From Pseudocercospora fijiensis CIRAD86 (Eukaryota; Ascomycota; Dothideomycetes; Mycosphaerellales; Mycosphaerellaceae): a stretch of DNA of 64,000 bases. Under the pieces are notes generated by a model. The model was not told the origin of the DNA. It saw only the letters and a program-made list of their open reading frames with translations, and searched no databases. Positions 53,329 through 64,000 of the stretch are shown here, in pieces (within the stretch, counting starts at the first letter, position 1; every line of letters starts with the position of its first letter). A program made the translations under genes and the position numbers. The stretch covers positions 1,265,171 to 1,329,170 of the forward strand of contig NW_006921534.1 in the NCBI RefSeq assembly GCF_000340215.1. The letters are read 5' to 3'.

Positions 53329-55068
53329 ATGTCTCAATGGCGGCATGCATTCTCGCTGTCGAAGCAGCAAGTCGCTGAGGCCGCCCCACCAGGAACGACC
53401 AGACTTGTTGGTATGTAGTCTCCAGACGCCGTCCAAACGATTCGCCGCATCGATATGCCGACCATTCGAGCGTCGACTGATTGATTGGCCAGAACACGAG
53501 AACCACGATCACATTGCACTAATTCCACCGCCGACGCTGAGCCCAAGAGATCCGCTGAACTGGCCAACATGGCGGAAATGGACCGTGCTCCTGATCATGT
53601 CAATCTACTGTGGATCGGTGAACTTTGGCTCAGCATCGGTTGCTCCAGCTCTCACACTGCTCATGGCTCAGCTGCCACAAGCGTGGCATCGACCTCCTCC
53701 AGCGTTCAGCAGTCTCACTCATCTGGTAGCCTTCAATGTGCTCATGATTGGTGTGAGTAATATCGTATGGGTGCCACTCGCCAATACCTTCGGACGAAGA
53801 CCAATCCTCATCGCCGCCATGGCCATCAGCGTCGCCGCCACCATCTGGTGCGCAGAAGCGGAAAGCTTCCACAGCTTGCTCGCTGCTCGGGCCATACAAG
53901 GATTTGGGTTCGGTCCAGCTGATACTCTCGCTGCAAATGTGGTCGGCGAGGTCTTCTTCGTACACGAAAGAGGACGAGCGATGGTGAGTACTAGTGGGAC
54001 GCTCCACGTACAAGTTGAATGTCAACTGATATTCACTTCCAGGCCGTCTACACTCTCTTCCTCTCCAGTGGCTCTTTTATCGGCGGGCTCGGAGGCGGAT
54101 ACATCGCAGCATACCAAGGATACAAGTACATTTTCTGGATCAGTCTCGCACTCCTGACTTTCTGCCTAGTCTGCGAAATCATGCTGGTCCCGGAAACCAC
54201 CTTCGACCGCGAAGCCCAGCTCCTGCGAGACCACGAATGCAACTCCGGCGAAGGCGCCGTCGGCAAAGAGAAGAACACCGTGGACATAATCGAACAAGCC
54301 TCCCCATCACCCTCCTACCACGACACCTTCACCTTCGCCCAGAGCCTCAAAGTGGGCATCTACCGCGGCAATCTCTTCCGCAACTTCCTCGCACCCTGGT
54401 ACAGCCTTGCCTTCCCAGGAACCTGGGTCGTCATGCTCCACTACGGCGGCCTCCTCGGCGGGCTCGTCACAATCTCTACCGTCGGCCCCCAATTCCTCGC
54501 CATGCCACCCTACCTCTGGGGCAACAACGTCGGCCTCCTCAACATCGGCCCTATCATCGGCGCCCTCCTCGGAGGCCTCATAACCTTCTTCACCGCAGAC
54601 TTCGCCACCAAACGTCACGCACGCAAAGAATCCCACGGCCTCGCAGAACCCGAATCTCGACTCCCGGTCATGTTCCCAGCCCTCTTCCTCGCCACAACAG
54701 GAATCTGGACTTTCGGCTTCTGCGCTGACAACCCCTCCGAACACGGTTGGGTGGGCATGCTCGTCGGTTTCGGCATGATAGGCGCAGGCATCATGCAAAT
54801 CCCCTCCGTAGGTTTCAATTACCTCATCGACGCGTATCACGTCGTTGCGGCGGATTGTTTTGTTATGACGACGATTATGCGAGCGGTTGTGGGTTTCGCT
54901 TGGACGTATTTTGTTAGTGATTGGATTCAGGATCAAGGTGCTGCTTTGCCTTTTGGGATTTTTGGAATGCTTATGGGGATTTTTGCGATCTTGACGATTC
55001 CGTTGTGGGTGTTTGGGAAGAGGATGAGGATTGCTACGGCGGGGTTGTTGCCGAAGGTTGAGGAGTGA
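53329..55068 (+). CDS. Major facilitator superfamily transporter (DHA1/HOL1-like)
   Basis: Exons 53329-53410, 53493-53983, 54043-55068 (532 aa), introns 82 and 59 bp. The N-terminal cytosolic part carries PRDPLNWPTWRKWTVLL, the hallmark of fungal DHA1-type drug:H+ antiporters. Then SNIVWVPLANTFGRRPILI (the loop 2-3 MFS motif, GRRPI) and ARAIQGFGFGPADTLAANVVGE (motif C-like in helix 5). About twelve TM helices with a long charged central loop (residues about 240-280). It probably exports or takes up small organic solutes at the plasma membrane; the substrate is unknown. Neighbour of P5C reductase and P450. Confidence 0.9.
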
Positions 55069-55760
55069 GGGAAGAAGAGGAGGAGGAAAGAGAAGTGTTA
55101 TTTATAGCAGAGGATCATTTGAATGAAACAGATTGCGTGTTTGACAGATGTTTTCAGGTCTTGCATGTGTCTTCTCTCTTCATTTGTCTTCCACGTTCCC
55201 TAAACCTGTTCTGGAATGATAAAAGGGCCCGGACGATGTTGTAGGTTGAACGAGAGACTTCTGCATGCTCCACGCCTTGGACGCGGCAACATGGTAACCA
55301 CTTTCCGTTCTCGCCAGGACTGCACCACACCAGCTTCCTGTTGGTAGAATAAGGTTTCCCCTATGAGCACACATTTCCGATAGCTAAGACAAGTGAAGCA
55401 TGCGCCAAGAACTTCGCCCATGAAGGAAATTCAATCTCCCAGGCACAATGCATCCTTTGGGACGGCGCAGGGACTCCGGTACTTAATGAAGTGATGGTGC
55501 ATTGCGAAGCAAACATGGACTCGAATAAGGAGCAAAAGACCTTGCTGATTGGGCCGGGCCATAGTCAATCAATCAGAAAAGCCTCTAGAATACAAGCCAC
55601 ATATCACTCTCCGCGAAAAAAAGGCACCCCTAGGGAATGCATGCATCCTTATAGTCATAATCCCATAAACTCATTCAAGCATCAAAAACAATCAAAGTCA
55701 ATGTTTCAGGAACCCTTCTGCTCCCCATCCCTCCCCCTCAAACCATCAGCAATCAAAGAA
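55069..55760. other. Intergenic stretch before element copy 2
   Basis: Normal composition up to the shared CTATCTCCCA at 55761. Small frames (e.g. 55491-55814) run into the element end and have no features. No gene supported. Confidence 0.45.
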
Positions 55761-55772
55761 CTATCTCCCATT

Positions 55773-55836
55773 AGACCCTTGCTTAGAGCGCACGAGCCAC
55801 CGGTTTATTTATAAACCCCTTGCGCAGCAAGGGTCT
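55773..55836. repeat. Terminal hairpin of element copy 2
   Basis: 64 bp with the same arms as copy 1: AGACCCTTGCT (55773-55783) and AGCAAGGGTCT (55826-55836), inner GCGCA/TGCGC and the GGTTTA/TAAACC tip. Only loop bases differ. Confidence 0.75.
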
Positions 55837-56358
55837 AACAGCAAAACTAGCGATCGGGTTAGATTCAAGATCCCTATTTTGCGACTTTGCATACAACGCG
55901 ATATATATTAATATTTTATAATACGGGCGTAGAGTAGGCAATCGGATATTATTCTATCTAAAAATTATATTAATGCGACGTTAGGTTGTTGTGTTATAGC
56001 TTATAAGCCGACGGTACTGCCTAGCTAAAAGCCGGCTTTAGTAATAGACTTAGTCTTACTAAAAACACCTATTTTAAGATATAGCCTATATAATATAGAA
56101 ATACCCGGAGGTCCTAGCGGTGCCAATTCTATAATAATCCCCGTTTAGTATATATATATACGACACCGTAGTATTGTATTGTATCTAAAAAGCGGAGGTC
56201 ACTTCTTGCTATATACTAAGGCCTAGCTTTGTCGACTTTATATATGTTTCTAGTCTGTGCGTCTTTATGTGTTTACTTACAACGCGTCGCTCGCGGGCAC
56301 TAGTCGCTTCTATTATAACCTGTTCCTTCGACGCCGTCGCTATTAATCTTGTCGTAAC

Positions 56359-56451
56359 AATCTAGCACTTAATCTAGCACTCAATCTAGCACTTAATCTA
56401 GCACTCAATCTAGCACTTAATCTAGTATTTAATCTAGTATTTAATCTAGCG
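56359..56451 (+). repeat. 12-bp tandem array before the DUF6589-like ORF
   Basis: Seven units of AATCTAGCACTT/C (later ones RIP-changed to AATCTAGTATTT), then a partial unit, ending just before the ATG at 56455. Confidence 0.85.
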
Positions 56452-56454
56452 ATA

Positions 56455-59400
56455 ATGTCGGACAATAGCGACACTATTATAGCCGATATAGACGATAAGC
56501 CGCTGCTAATAGAGCCTTCTAGCTTACCTATGCTACTATAGCAATATAATGTATTCGATACGAGCGAGCTCGGCTTAGCGCTGCTATTAGACTAGCTTGC
56601 AGATATAGCAGCAGAACATAGCCTCGTAGAATATAGCCCTTACTAGACGAGCGAGCTCTTAGCGCTGCCTTTAGACTAGCTTAAAGACATAGCAGCAGAA
56701 TATAGCCTCGTAGAATATAGCCCTTACTAGACGAGCGAGCTCTTAGCGCTACTATTAGACTAGCTTAAAGACATAGTAGTAGAACACGGCCTTCCGACAG
56801 CGCTAGCTCTAGTTGTTCTAACCCGCTAAGAGCGCCGTATAGGTCTGCGCGCTAACGTCGCGCTACCTATTATCGAGGATAAAGAGGAGGAAACAGATAA
56901 AGATAATTACGAGACTAAGGATTAGGATAATAAGATAAGCGATAATAAGGTCGAGGCTAAAGCCGCTAGTGCTAAAGGTAGCTAGTTCTTTCGACTAGAA
57001 GATAAAGGAGACTTCTTAGATAATAATAATGTCGAGCCTTAGATTGTCGGTACTGCTCGCCCTAGTACCGCTCGGAAGCGCTAGTTTCCTACTAGTTTAG
57101 TAGCTAAGAAGAAGAAGAAGCGTAAGAGTCTAAAGAGTCTACTATAGAAGTATACTAATGTTATAGACCTACTAAACTACGAGTACCTTACTGCGCTAAA
57201 GCTGCTCTTAATATAGGTAGGAGATCTAGGAACAAAGATATAGCGCCGTCGTATCGATAAGATTATCGATATCTTCTTATTCGAGGGTCTCGTAAGTACT
57301 TGTAGGCTCCGTTCTAAGTTAAAGAGGCTCGTTAGCAAGAAATTCTTTAACTAGTACGATCTAGACTCTACTATCGATAGACAAGAGAAGCTAAGTAAGA
57401 TAGACAAAGTCATTAAAGACACAGCGCTAACTTAGTATAGTGTCCTATAGGGTTTACTTCCTAATAAGCGCTATACCGCTAAAGATATCGCTAAGGAAGA
57501 TCAACCTAGTATCCGAGACAAATTTAGCCGCTAGAAGAAGCGCATCGCTACGATTACGTAGGTAGTTACTCGCTCGATTTCGCTAAAGAAGGCATCCTGG
57601 TTTAGCAAGTCCTTTAGGCTGTTCCTATATACTAGTAGTGTTAAGCGACGAGTCGTCGATATCCTTAGTGCGATAGGTCTATATCCGGCCTATCGTATAC
57701 TATAGCGGCTTACGAGGAAGACTGCTCGTACTAACCGAGAACGGGCAGTTAAAATGTTTATTAAGGGTAGATATGTAATTGTATACGACAACTTTTGTAT
57801 CTAGGAGAACCGGAAGGCTATCTAGACGACTAGTAGCAATACTAAGTAGCGCAATATAACGACCTCGTATATTGCTAGGCATTAAGCCGTCTAGAAGGGT
57901 CTAAAGAAGCATATACTAAAGCTAAAGAAGAAGATAAACCCTCGGATTATCCTACGCAAGATCTGCGCTAATAAGCATAAGAAGGCGACCTCTTTGTACT
58001 ATATCGACTAGGCTATAGGATTCCTTACTAGCGATAAGCTATAGCATCTGTTTAAGGAACACGATAGCTTTAAGAGCCCTAATGCAGACGATCGTATTCG
58101 CGGCGGTAGTCTAACTAAGCGGTTCCTATAGCGTACGATCCGGATTAAGGACAAGAAGGATAGTAAGACTCTAATAATCTTACTGCTAGTATCCGATTAT
58201 AACGAAGCCTCGATTAAAGATACGTACTAGGTATATAACGATATCTTCTAGAAGTTCTTGAAGCTCGATCTAGACAATAAGGCGTTCTAGGACTAGCTTA
58301 TTATCGTTATCGGAGACTAAATAACCGTCGATCGTATCCGTAGTATTAAGCTCGGCAGCGTCGAGAGTACGCGCGTATACGATAGGAAGGACTTCATCGT
58401 CGGTATGCTAGCCTTCTTCTATATCGAGATAAATGCGTGCTATACTCCTCTACGAACCTATTACGATACTAATAAGGCAGGCAAGCACCTAGCCTATACC
58501 CTTAAGGACATCGCTAAGTATTATACTATCCGCCGCTTTAGTAGTACTAAGGCAGAGTACTACATCGTTCGATAGGTAGTATTCGTAGCATATCGTACGT
58601 ATGTTAGTGCCTAATTTCTTTAAGAGGCAGAGGAACAGCTCGGATTCAATTTCGGTGCTCCTTAGTTTATAAGTATAAACCGTATCGAGGCAGTAAAGGC
58701 TCTAATTAAGGATTATCTTATACCTACGTAGTATGTCGACATTGTAGAGGCTATTTACACCAAGCTCTTTACGCAAGCTACTTAGACTAGGCTAAATATT
58801 AAGGGCGAGATAGAGGATCTATCGTATACTACGATAGCCCGACTACTATAGGAGATTAAGAACTTCCTAACCGTATATGTCGCTATCCGCAAGATAGACC
58901 TCGGATACCTGCGCCGTATAGTCGAGCATCTAATTCTAAACTTCTTCGGTACCCGACAGCTTAACTATAGCCGTAAGATAGTTAACCTGTCTTAGCTACT
59001 AAATATATCTAATGCTGTCCTATAGGAGGCAATCCTAGATTTAGCTATCGTTAATCTCGGTAATAGTAAGGGTATTGCTACTAATAAGATACTTAAGCTA
59101 CACAATAAGGATTACAAGCTCGATATCTAGGCTCGTAGCAACTCAACTTATAATGTCTCTACTATAATAGAGCTAATCTCGCAGAACCGAGAGGCATCGC
59201 AGGCCGTACGTAGTATATTCGAGAGTATCGGACTAAAGGGTACTAGATACTATACAGAGAAGGATACTACTAAGCAGGTATAGGCTGGAGCAATTAAGAA
59301 GTACTAAGAGGGCAGTATAACACCGGATAAGTACGATCCGGATGCCAATTTTACAGATCTAATCGAAGTACTAAAGCTAGATCCACGCCCTATCTCTAAT

Positions 59401-59748
59401 AATATTTAGCAGATTGGGGCAGGGCTAATCCCTAGTGCATACGAGTAGCTTAATAATATTAACTAGCGTCTGTTAAATAGCGTAACCCGTAGCGCTCCTA
59501 ATACAGCTGCTAATAGTATAGACAATATCGACGGCGCAGATACGAGAGAGCGCGTTAGTAGTAGTGCTTAGCGGGGACCTATATAAGCAGGCATTATCGA
59601 TGATGCTATAGCTACTATATACTAGCTATACGTCGACGCTAAGGGCTTTGCTAACCTAGACCTAGATATAGTAGATCTAACTAGTAGTCCCTAAAGGCTC
59701 TTATAACAGCAATAGGTAATAGTAGCGGTTATAGCGATTAAGGATTGA
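56455..59748 (+). pseudogene. DUF6589-like protein, full-length RIP pseudogene
   Basis: From ATG 56455 to the TGA at 59746-59748 one frame is kept for 1,097 codons; only TAG/TAA break it, at positions where Trp or Gln are plausible. The N-terminus has 28-residue repeats, then an acidic and a Lys-rich region. The first conserved block is RRRIDKIIDIFLFEGLVS. Next comes RYVIVYDNFCI, then LLVSDYNEASIKDTY. The IIVIGD..TVDRIRSIKL block and HLILNFFGTRQLNYSRKI are the DUF6589-like landmarks (GDxxTxxRIR). The activity of this family is not known to me; its abundance in repeats suggests a transposition role. Copy 1 keeps only the first half. Confidence 0.65.
56560..56795 (+). repeat. 84-87-bp coding repeat, about 2.8 units
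   Basis: Units begin ACGAGCGAGCTC at 56560 (87 bp), 56647 (84 bp) and 56731 (partial). Lengths are multiples of three, giving 28-29-residue repeats in the pseudogene N-terminus. Confidence 0.8.
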
Positions 59749-59836
59749 ATGAATCTAGCTTTTGTATTCGTTTGTAGTAATCCAACCTGCTATATCTACT
59801 ATTTAGGCCTTCCTTACTATAGCTAGCTAGGCTAGG

Positions 59837-60046
59837 CTAGGCTAGGCGTACGATGATAGCTTAATAGCCGGCTAGGCTAGGCGTACGATAATAGCTTAAT
59901 AGCCGGCTAGGCTAGGCGTACGATAATAGCTTAATAGCCGGCTAGGCTAGGCGTACGATAATAGCTTAATAGCCGGCTAGGCTAGGCGTACGATAATAGC
60001 TTAATAGCCGGCTAGGCTAGGCGTACGATAATAGCTTGATAACTAG
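59837..60046 (+). repeat. 35-bp tandem array, six units
   Basis: Unit CTAGGCTAGGCGTACGATAA plus 15 more bases, starting at 59837, 59872, 59907, 59942, 59977 and 60012, nearly identical to each other. It follows the stop of the DUF6589-like gene. Confidence 0.9.
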
Positions 60047-60770
60047 CGTTACTAACTAGCGGCAGTCGGAGTCTTAGTTAGAGTAGAGGTCCCTACTATT
60101 AGCTTCGCTTTAGACTTAGTTCCTATATAAATTCAGAGCGCCTAATGCTAAAGAAGGCAGAGCGCCTAATACTAAAGAAGGCCTCCGGTAATTTCGAGAA
60201 CTGCTAGCAATTCTAGCCTTAGGCATTCAACTAGTAGCAGTCGGCGGCTATTGCGTTAAAAGTGCGATAATGTATAGCCGTTATTGTTGCCTTGCTATTA
60301 TAGCGTAAATAGCGCAATCCTATTAGTAGAGGCAAACCTTACCTACGAGGCGTATATAGATATCCGCTTTCTAACCTTAACTTCTTCTTCTTCTATATAT
60401 ATACTAACATACTAACACCCCTAGCAATATACTAGCTGTCGGCTCTTAATAGCAATAGTGTCGATACCTCTTTGTCGTATATAGGTAGCTCTATAGCGAT
60501 TAACACTATCTCCTAACTAGTCCTACGGCTTACTACCGATAGAACCGCTTAAGTTAGTTAAGGTTCCTCGGCAGGTAGTTTATTTAGTCCTTTTAGTCTC
60601 CGATAGGCTTTGTCGATGCAAGACGTTGCGAAGGCGACTCTCCTAGCGAGTAGGTTGTTTTCTATAGCTTTAGCGGGCGTCGACTACGCATTTAACCGAA
60701 AGAGTATAGTTTTTGTTAGAACATCGCAGTCTTAGTGCAAACTGCAGAGGTCTTAGATAGATTAGCGGAG

Positions 60771-60955
60771 GTAAAAACTCTTTAGTAAGGTACACCTATA
60801 ATGCGGCTAACGGTCTAACTCGGTAAAAACTCTTTAGTAAGGTATACCTAGAGTAGCGGCTCGATAGCGACTCTCCTACTAAGTAGATTAATAGGTTCGT
60901 AGCATTGCTATAGGCCTAACTCGGTAAAAACTCTTTAGTGAGGTACACCTTAAGT
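60771..60955 (+). repeat. Three dispersed copies of a 27-bp module
   Basis: GTAAAAACTCTTTAGTAAGG with the following TACACCT occurs at 60771, 60823 and 60924. The second and third copies follow the same TAACTCG. Confidence 0.75.
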
Positions 60956-61768
60956 AGCGGCTATAGGCTTCCTACGTTCGGATTCTTTATAGGATAACAT
61001 ACGCGCATCTAGTTAAGTCGGCGTAACGCCTTCGTTAGGACTATTAGTTATAATAACCTTGTTGCGTAAGGGCCTCTAGTATACTCAAGCCCGAAGGCGC
61101 TTAGTCTTAGTCTTTACTGCTATACGACTGCAGCCCTTTGCGTATTAAGACTGCTATTCGACTATAGTACGCACCGAACCGAACCGATCGAAAGCGTATT
61201 AAGACTATTATCCGACTATAGTACGCCTCCTCTTCTAGTAAGCGCATTAATATTACTATACGACTGCAACGCGCTCGACAACCCTTTTCTGCGGTGTCTC
61301 TAACACTAAGGGCGCGGTTACACTCTATTATTGTCTAGGTACTAATAAGTGTCGCTTTAGCGAATAAGCTGTTATTGTTTCGCTTAATAAGTCCCGTCCT
61401 ATATACCTTGTCTTCGGCTATACGTACTATAGTTAGTAATAGAATACGTTGATTATTGCGCATTACGCGTAGCATATAGGCTATGTATAATGCTAGTGTA
61501 CTTCGGAGTGTATGCTTCTATAGCCGCTTAGTGCCGCTAGTTAATTAGATCCCCGGACGCTACTATTCGTTTTCTCTACCTTATATAGTAACTAGTTATC
61601 GGAATGATCGTTCTAGGGAGAGTCTAAGCAATAGAAGGCGTTAACGTAAGAGGGCTGTCGTAGCTTCTCGAAGAGTGCTTGCGCTCGATATATATTATCG
61701 CCCTACGTATCTATCCTTGCCGTATATATTATAGTGCTAATGGCTGCGGTATAATAAGTATAGTACTA

Positions 61769-62030
61769 GTCTCGCTAGTCTCGCTAGTCTCGCTAGTCTC
61801 GCTAGTAACTTCTCGCTAGTAACTTCTCGCTAGTAACTTCTCGCTAGTAACTTCTCGCTAGTAACTTCTCGCTAGTAACTTCTCGCTAGTAACTTCTCGC
61901 TAGTAACTTCTCGCTAGTGACTTCTCGCTAGTAACTTCTCGCTAGTAACTTCTCGCTAGTAACTTCTCGCTAGTAACTTCTCGCTAGTAACTTCTCGCTA
62001 GTAACTTCTCGCTAGTGTTAGTAACTTCTC
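61769..62030 (+). repeat. 9-bp then 15-bp tandem array
   Basis: Four TCTCGCTAG units are followed by about 15 copies of TCTCGCTAGTAACTT, with one TGACTT variant and a small interruption near 62015. Confidence 0.9.
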
Positions 62031-62459
62031 GGGTTTCGGAGGCGGTTCTTAGTGCCTAAGGCGGCCGTCGTTATCGTATTAGACACTTTTGTTAGCGCTA
62101 TTTGCTAGAAATGCGCGCAATCGGCGTATCTCGCTGTATTAGTAATATGCTATTATAAAAGTCGTAAAAGTCGTAAAGTCGGTGTTATAAATACGCGGAA
62201 GGAAGCAGCTATAACGTTTAATCCTACCAATTAAGCGCTCTACTATACTAAATCCGGGGTCTTAGCGGGACTCGGTATCCTTGTCGCTTCCTCGAATTTA
62301 CGCTTCTCGCCTAGCTCTTATATACTATCGATACCTACGACTATCTATAAACCCTCGTCGTAAAGAACACGATAGATAGCCTACTTAGCGAGCTTATAAG
62401 GACACGATAGAAGAGCCTGCTTAGCGAGCTTATAAGGACATAATAGAAGGGTAGTAAGG

Positions 62460-62990
62460 AAGGACCTTATTAAATGCTATCTCTAGCGCTATCTCTAGTG
62501 CTAATTCTAGCGCTAGCTCTCGTAGAAGCAACTCAACTAGGCACTATACGCTAGCACTCGCAGAAGCAACTCAACTAGCTCTCGTAGAAGCAACTTAACT
62601 AGGCACTATACGCTAGCTCTCGCAGAAGCAACTCAACTAGGCATTATACGCTAGCTCTCGTAGGAGCAGCTTAACTAGGCCTGCTCTTATAGAAGCAACT
62701 CAACTAGGCCTGCTCTTATAGAAGCAACTTAACTAGGCCTGTACTCGTAGAAGTAACGCGATCGAGCGTAGTATTACGGCTCACTTTTCCGGGGATAGGA
62801 CAAGGACTTAGCGAGCTTACAAGGACATAATAGAAGCCTTATTAAATGCTAATTCTAGTGCCAATTTACCGCTAATTCTAGTGCTAATTCTAGTGCCAAT
62901 TCTAGTGCCAATTCTAGCGCCATTTTACCGCTAATTCTAGCGCTAGCTCTCGTAGAAGCAGCTCAACTAGGCATGCTCTCGCAGAATATT
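62460..62990 (+). repeat. Complex repeats of GTAGAAGCAACTCAACTAGGC type
   Basis: Roughly ten irregular copies of CTCGTAGAAGCAACTCAACT with AGGCACTATACG spacers, flanked by GCTAATTCTAGTGC-type short repeats. Confidence 0.75.
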
Positions 62991-63049
62991 ATATACTAAA
63001 TATTAGTAAGTCTTCTATATCGTTACCTTCCTACTAGCTAGCCTTACGC

Positions 63050-64000
63050 CTACGCTCTCTCTCTCGAGCCGATAGTGTACGGCTATAGCCTAACCGACGG
63101 CTTGATCTACTATTACTATCCCCTGCTTAGCTGCCTCCTACTACTTAGCTGCCTCCTGCTACTTAGCTAACTCCTGCTGCCTAGCGACGCGCAGTTTCCT
63201 CGTAATCTAGATCCTATATGCCTCTAGTGTTCCTTGCTACTATCCTCTTACGAGCCTCGATAGTAGAGCGGGCAGAGTTCTGTGTATTCTTCTATAGCTG
63301 CTTACGGCGCTGTTGTTAGTTAGTAGGCCGATTGGCGATAGGTTGGCTTGTCCGAGTTATAGCGGCAGTAGTAGCAGTAGTAGTAGCAGCTTCTTCAGCC
63401 TTCTTCTTCTTCTCGGCATCTCTGTTTCTAACGAATATATTATGCTTAGCAAACACGCTAAAGATAATGCGATTTAGCTCTAGTAGGAGGTCTTCTTCTA
63501 TCTAGATCTCTCGAAGGTTATTAGCCTCCGCTTAATACTAGGTATAGAACTCTATAGCCCGCTCCTAGATGTCCGCCTCTTTAATTAGGGTATCGTAGTC
63601 CTTACTAGAGGCATGGTTTCGAAATGCATTCTCGGTCCGGCCGTACTTAGCACTAAAGATATTACATAGATCCTATAGAATAGGCTCGGGTACTAAGAAG
63701 GTCGATAGGATAACCCCGAAGAGGCGATTATCGTACTAGTCTAGAAAGATCTGTTCTGCGATATTAGATACGAAGCTCTCGAGGAATAGGAGAGTATAGT
63801 ACTAGGTTGATCTAATACTAGGAGCTGTTAGTAGCTTTAGAACTACTAGAGCAGTATAGCCCTCCTAGACTAGTCGATCTAGTAGGTCTAGATTACATAT
63901 ACTGCAGCAATCGGTAGTGCCTACTACGACCTTGTTAACACTATACGTATACTCGTATTCGCTATATATCTCTAAGATTATATTACGAAAGCAGCGGCGA
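63050..64000 (-). pseudogene. RecQ-like helicase, C-terminal part, RIP pseudogene (copy 2)
   Basis: The minus strand from the right edge encodes CSICNLDLLDRLVQ, EQIFLDQYDNRLFGVILSTF and ...DLDYEETAR. They align with copy 1 segments YSICNLQLLDLLVQ, DKIFLDLYCNRRFEVVLSNF and EDIDYEEAVR in the same order. The core helicase motifs would lie right of the window, so the helicase call is transferred from copy 1. Stops are again TAG. The 3' end is approximate. Confidence 0.55.

Larger units (their letters stand above)
55761..64000 (+). mobile_element. RIP-degraded element copy 2 (DUF6589-like + RecQ-like), runs off window
   Basis: The left end (55761-55836) matches copy 1 at 7102-7177. Within it, in order: a 12-bp leader array, the complete DUF6589-like pseudogene (plus), 3 kb or more of tandem arrays, and the 3' part of the RecQ-like helicase pseudogene (minus). 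CpA and TpG are rare from about 55930 onward. The right end lies outside the window, so total size is at least 8.2 kb. Confidence 0.65.

Noticed and set aside
55491..55814. 107-codon plus-strand open frame
   Set aside because: Runs across the element boundary into the hairpin and has no features.
62185..62260. tRNA-like string on the minus strand (TAGTATAGTAGAGCGC with a stem-loop TTAAT/ATTAA)
   Set aside because: No T-arm could be formed and position 33 of the loop is not T; too weak to call.
55761..64000. Starship-type giant element or chromosome end
   Set aside because: No DUF3435 tyrosine recombinase pattern is visible at the left end, and no telomere repeat occurs in the window; the DUF6589/RecQ pair explains the content better.

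Overview
The window is nuclear DNA of a filamentous ascomycete. Short GT-AG introns (48-104 bp, several with CTAAC or CTGAC-type branch sites), dense fungal housekeeping genes (ELP1, HFM1/MER3, MLP1/TPR, TFIIE-beta, P5C reductase) and F-box-like/2EXR and SAP proteins point to a Dothideomycete, probably Mycosphaerellales-like (inference). Three blocks of repeats have been mutated by RIP (repeat-induced point mutation). In them CpA and TpG are almost absent, CpG is kept, and old reading frames are broken almost only by TAG/TAA where Trp or Gln codons stood.

Layout. 1-6.9 kb: two related SAP/F-box-like genes (the first cut by the window edge), then ELP1 on the minus strand. 7.1-13.4 kb: RIP-degraded element, copy 1. 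13.4-37.1 kb: gene island with a DUF8035-like gene, a secreted PhiA-like protein, a one-TM protein, an F-box/TPR gene, a six- or seven-exon PLP aminotransferase, a nucleotide-sugar transporter, HFM1, MLP1 and TFA2. 38.1-48.6 kb: a PIF/Harbinger transposon with intact terminal inverted repeats and a 3-bp TGA target duplication, split by a chromodomain Ty3/gypsy element with 346-bp LTRs and a 5-bp CGTAC duplication. 48.6-55.7 kb: gene island with a cytochrome P450, P5C reductase and an MFS transporter. 55.8-64 kb: element copy 2, running off the right edge.

Most unusual content. Copies 1 and 2 share a 64-bp hairpin-forming left end, a plus-strand DUF6589-like gene, and a convergent minus-strand RecQ-like helicase gene. 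I read them as two members of one large mobile element family that encodes both proteins. Copy 2 keeps the whole DUF6589-like frame (1,097 codons, no net frameshift) followed by several kilobases of tandem arrays. Copy 1 has lost the second half of that gene and the arrays, so the two convergent pseudogenes now touch.

Genes at work. ELP1 (tRNA wobble-uridine modification), TFIIE-beta and MLP1 (transcription and nuclear export) and HFM1 (meiotic crossovers) are core functions. The P450, MFS transporter and P5C reductase lie together between two transposon blocks, but nothing proves they form a pathway. All repeat genes appear dead.
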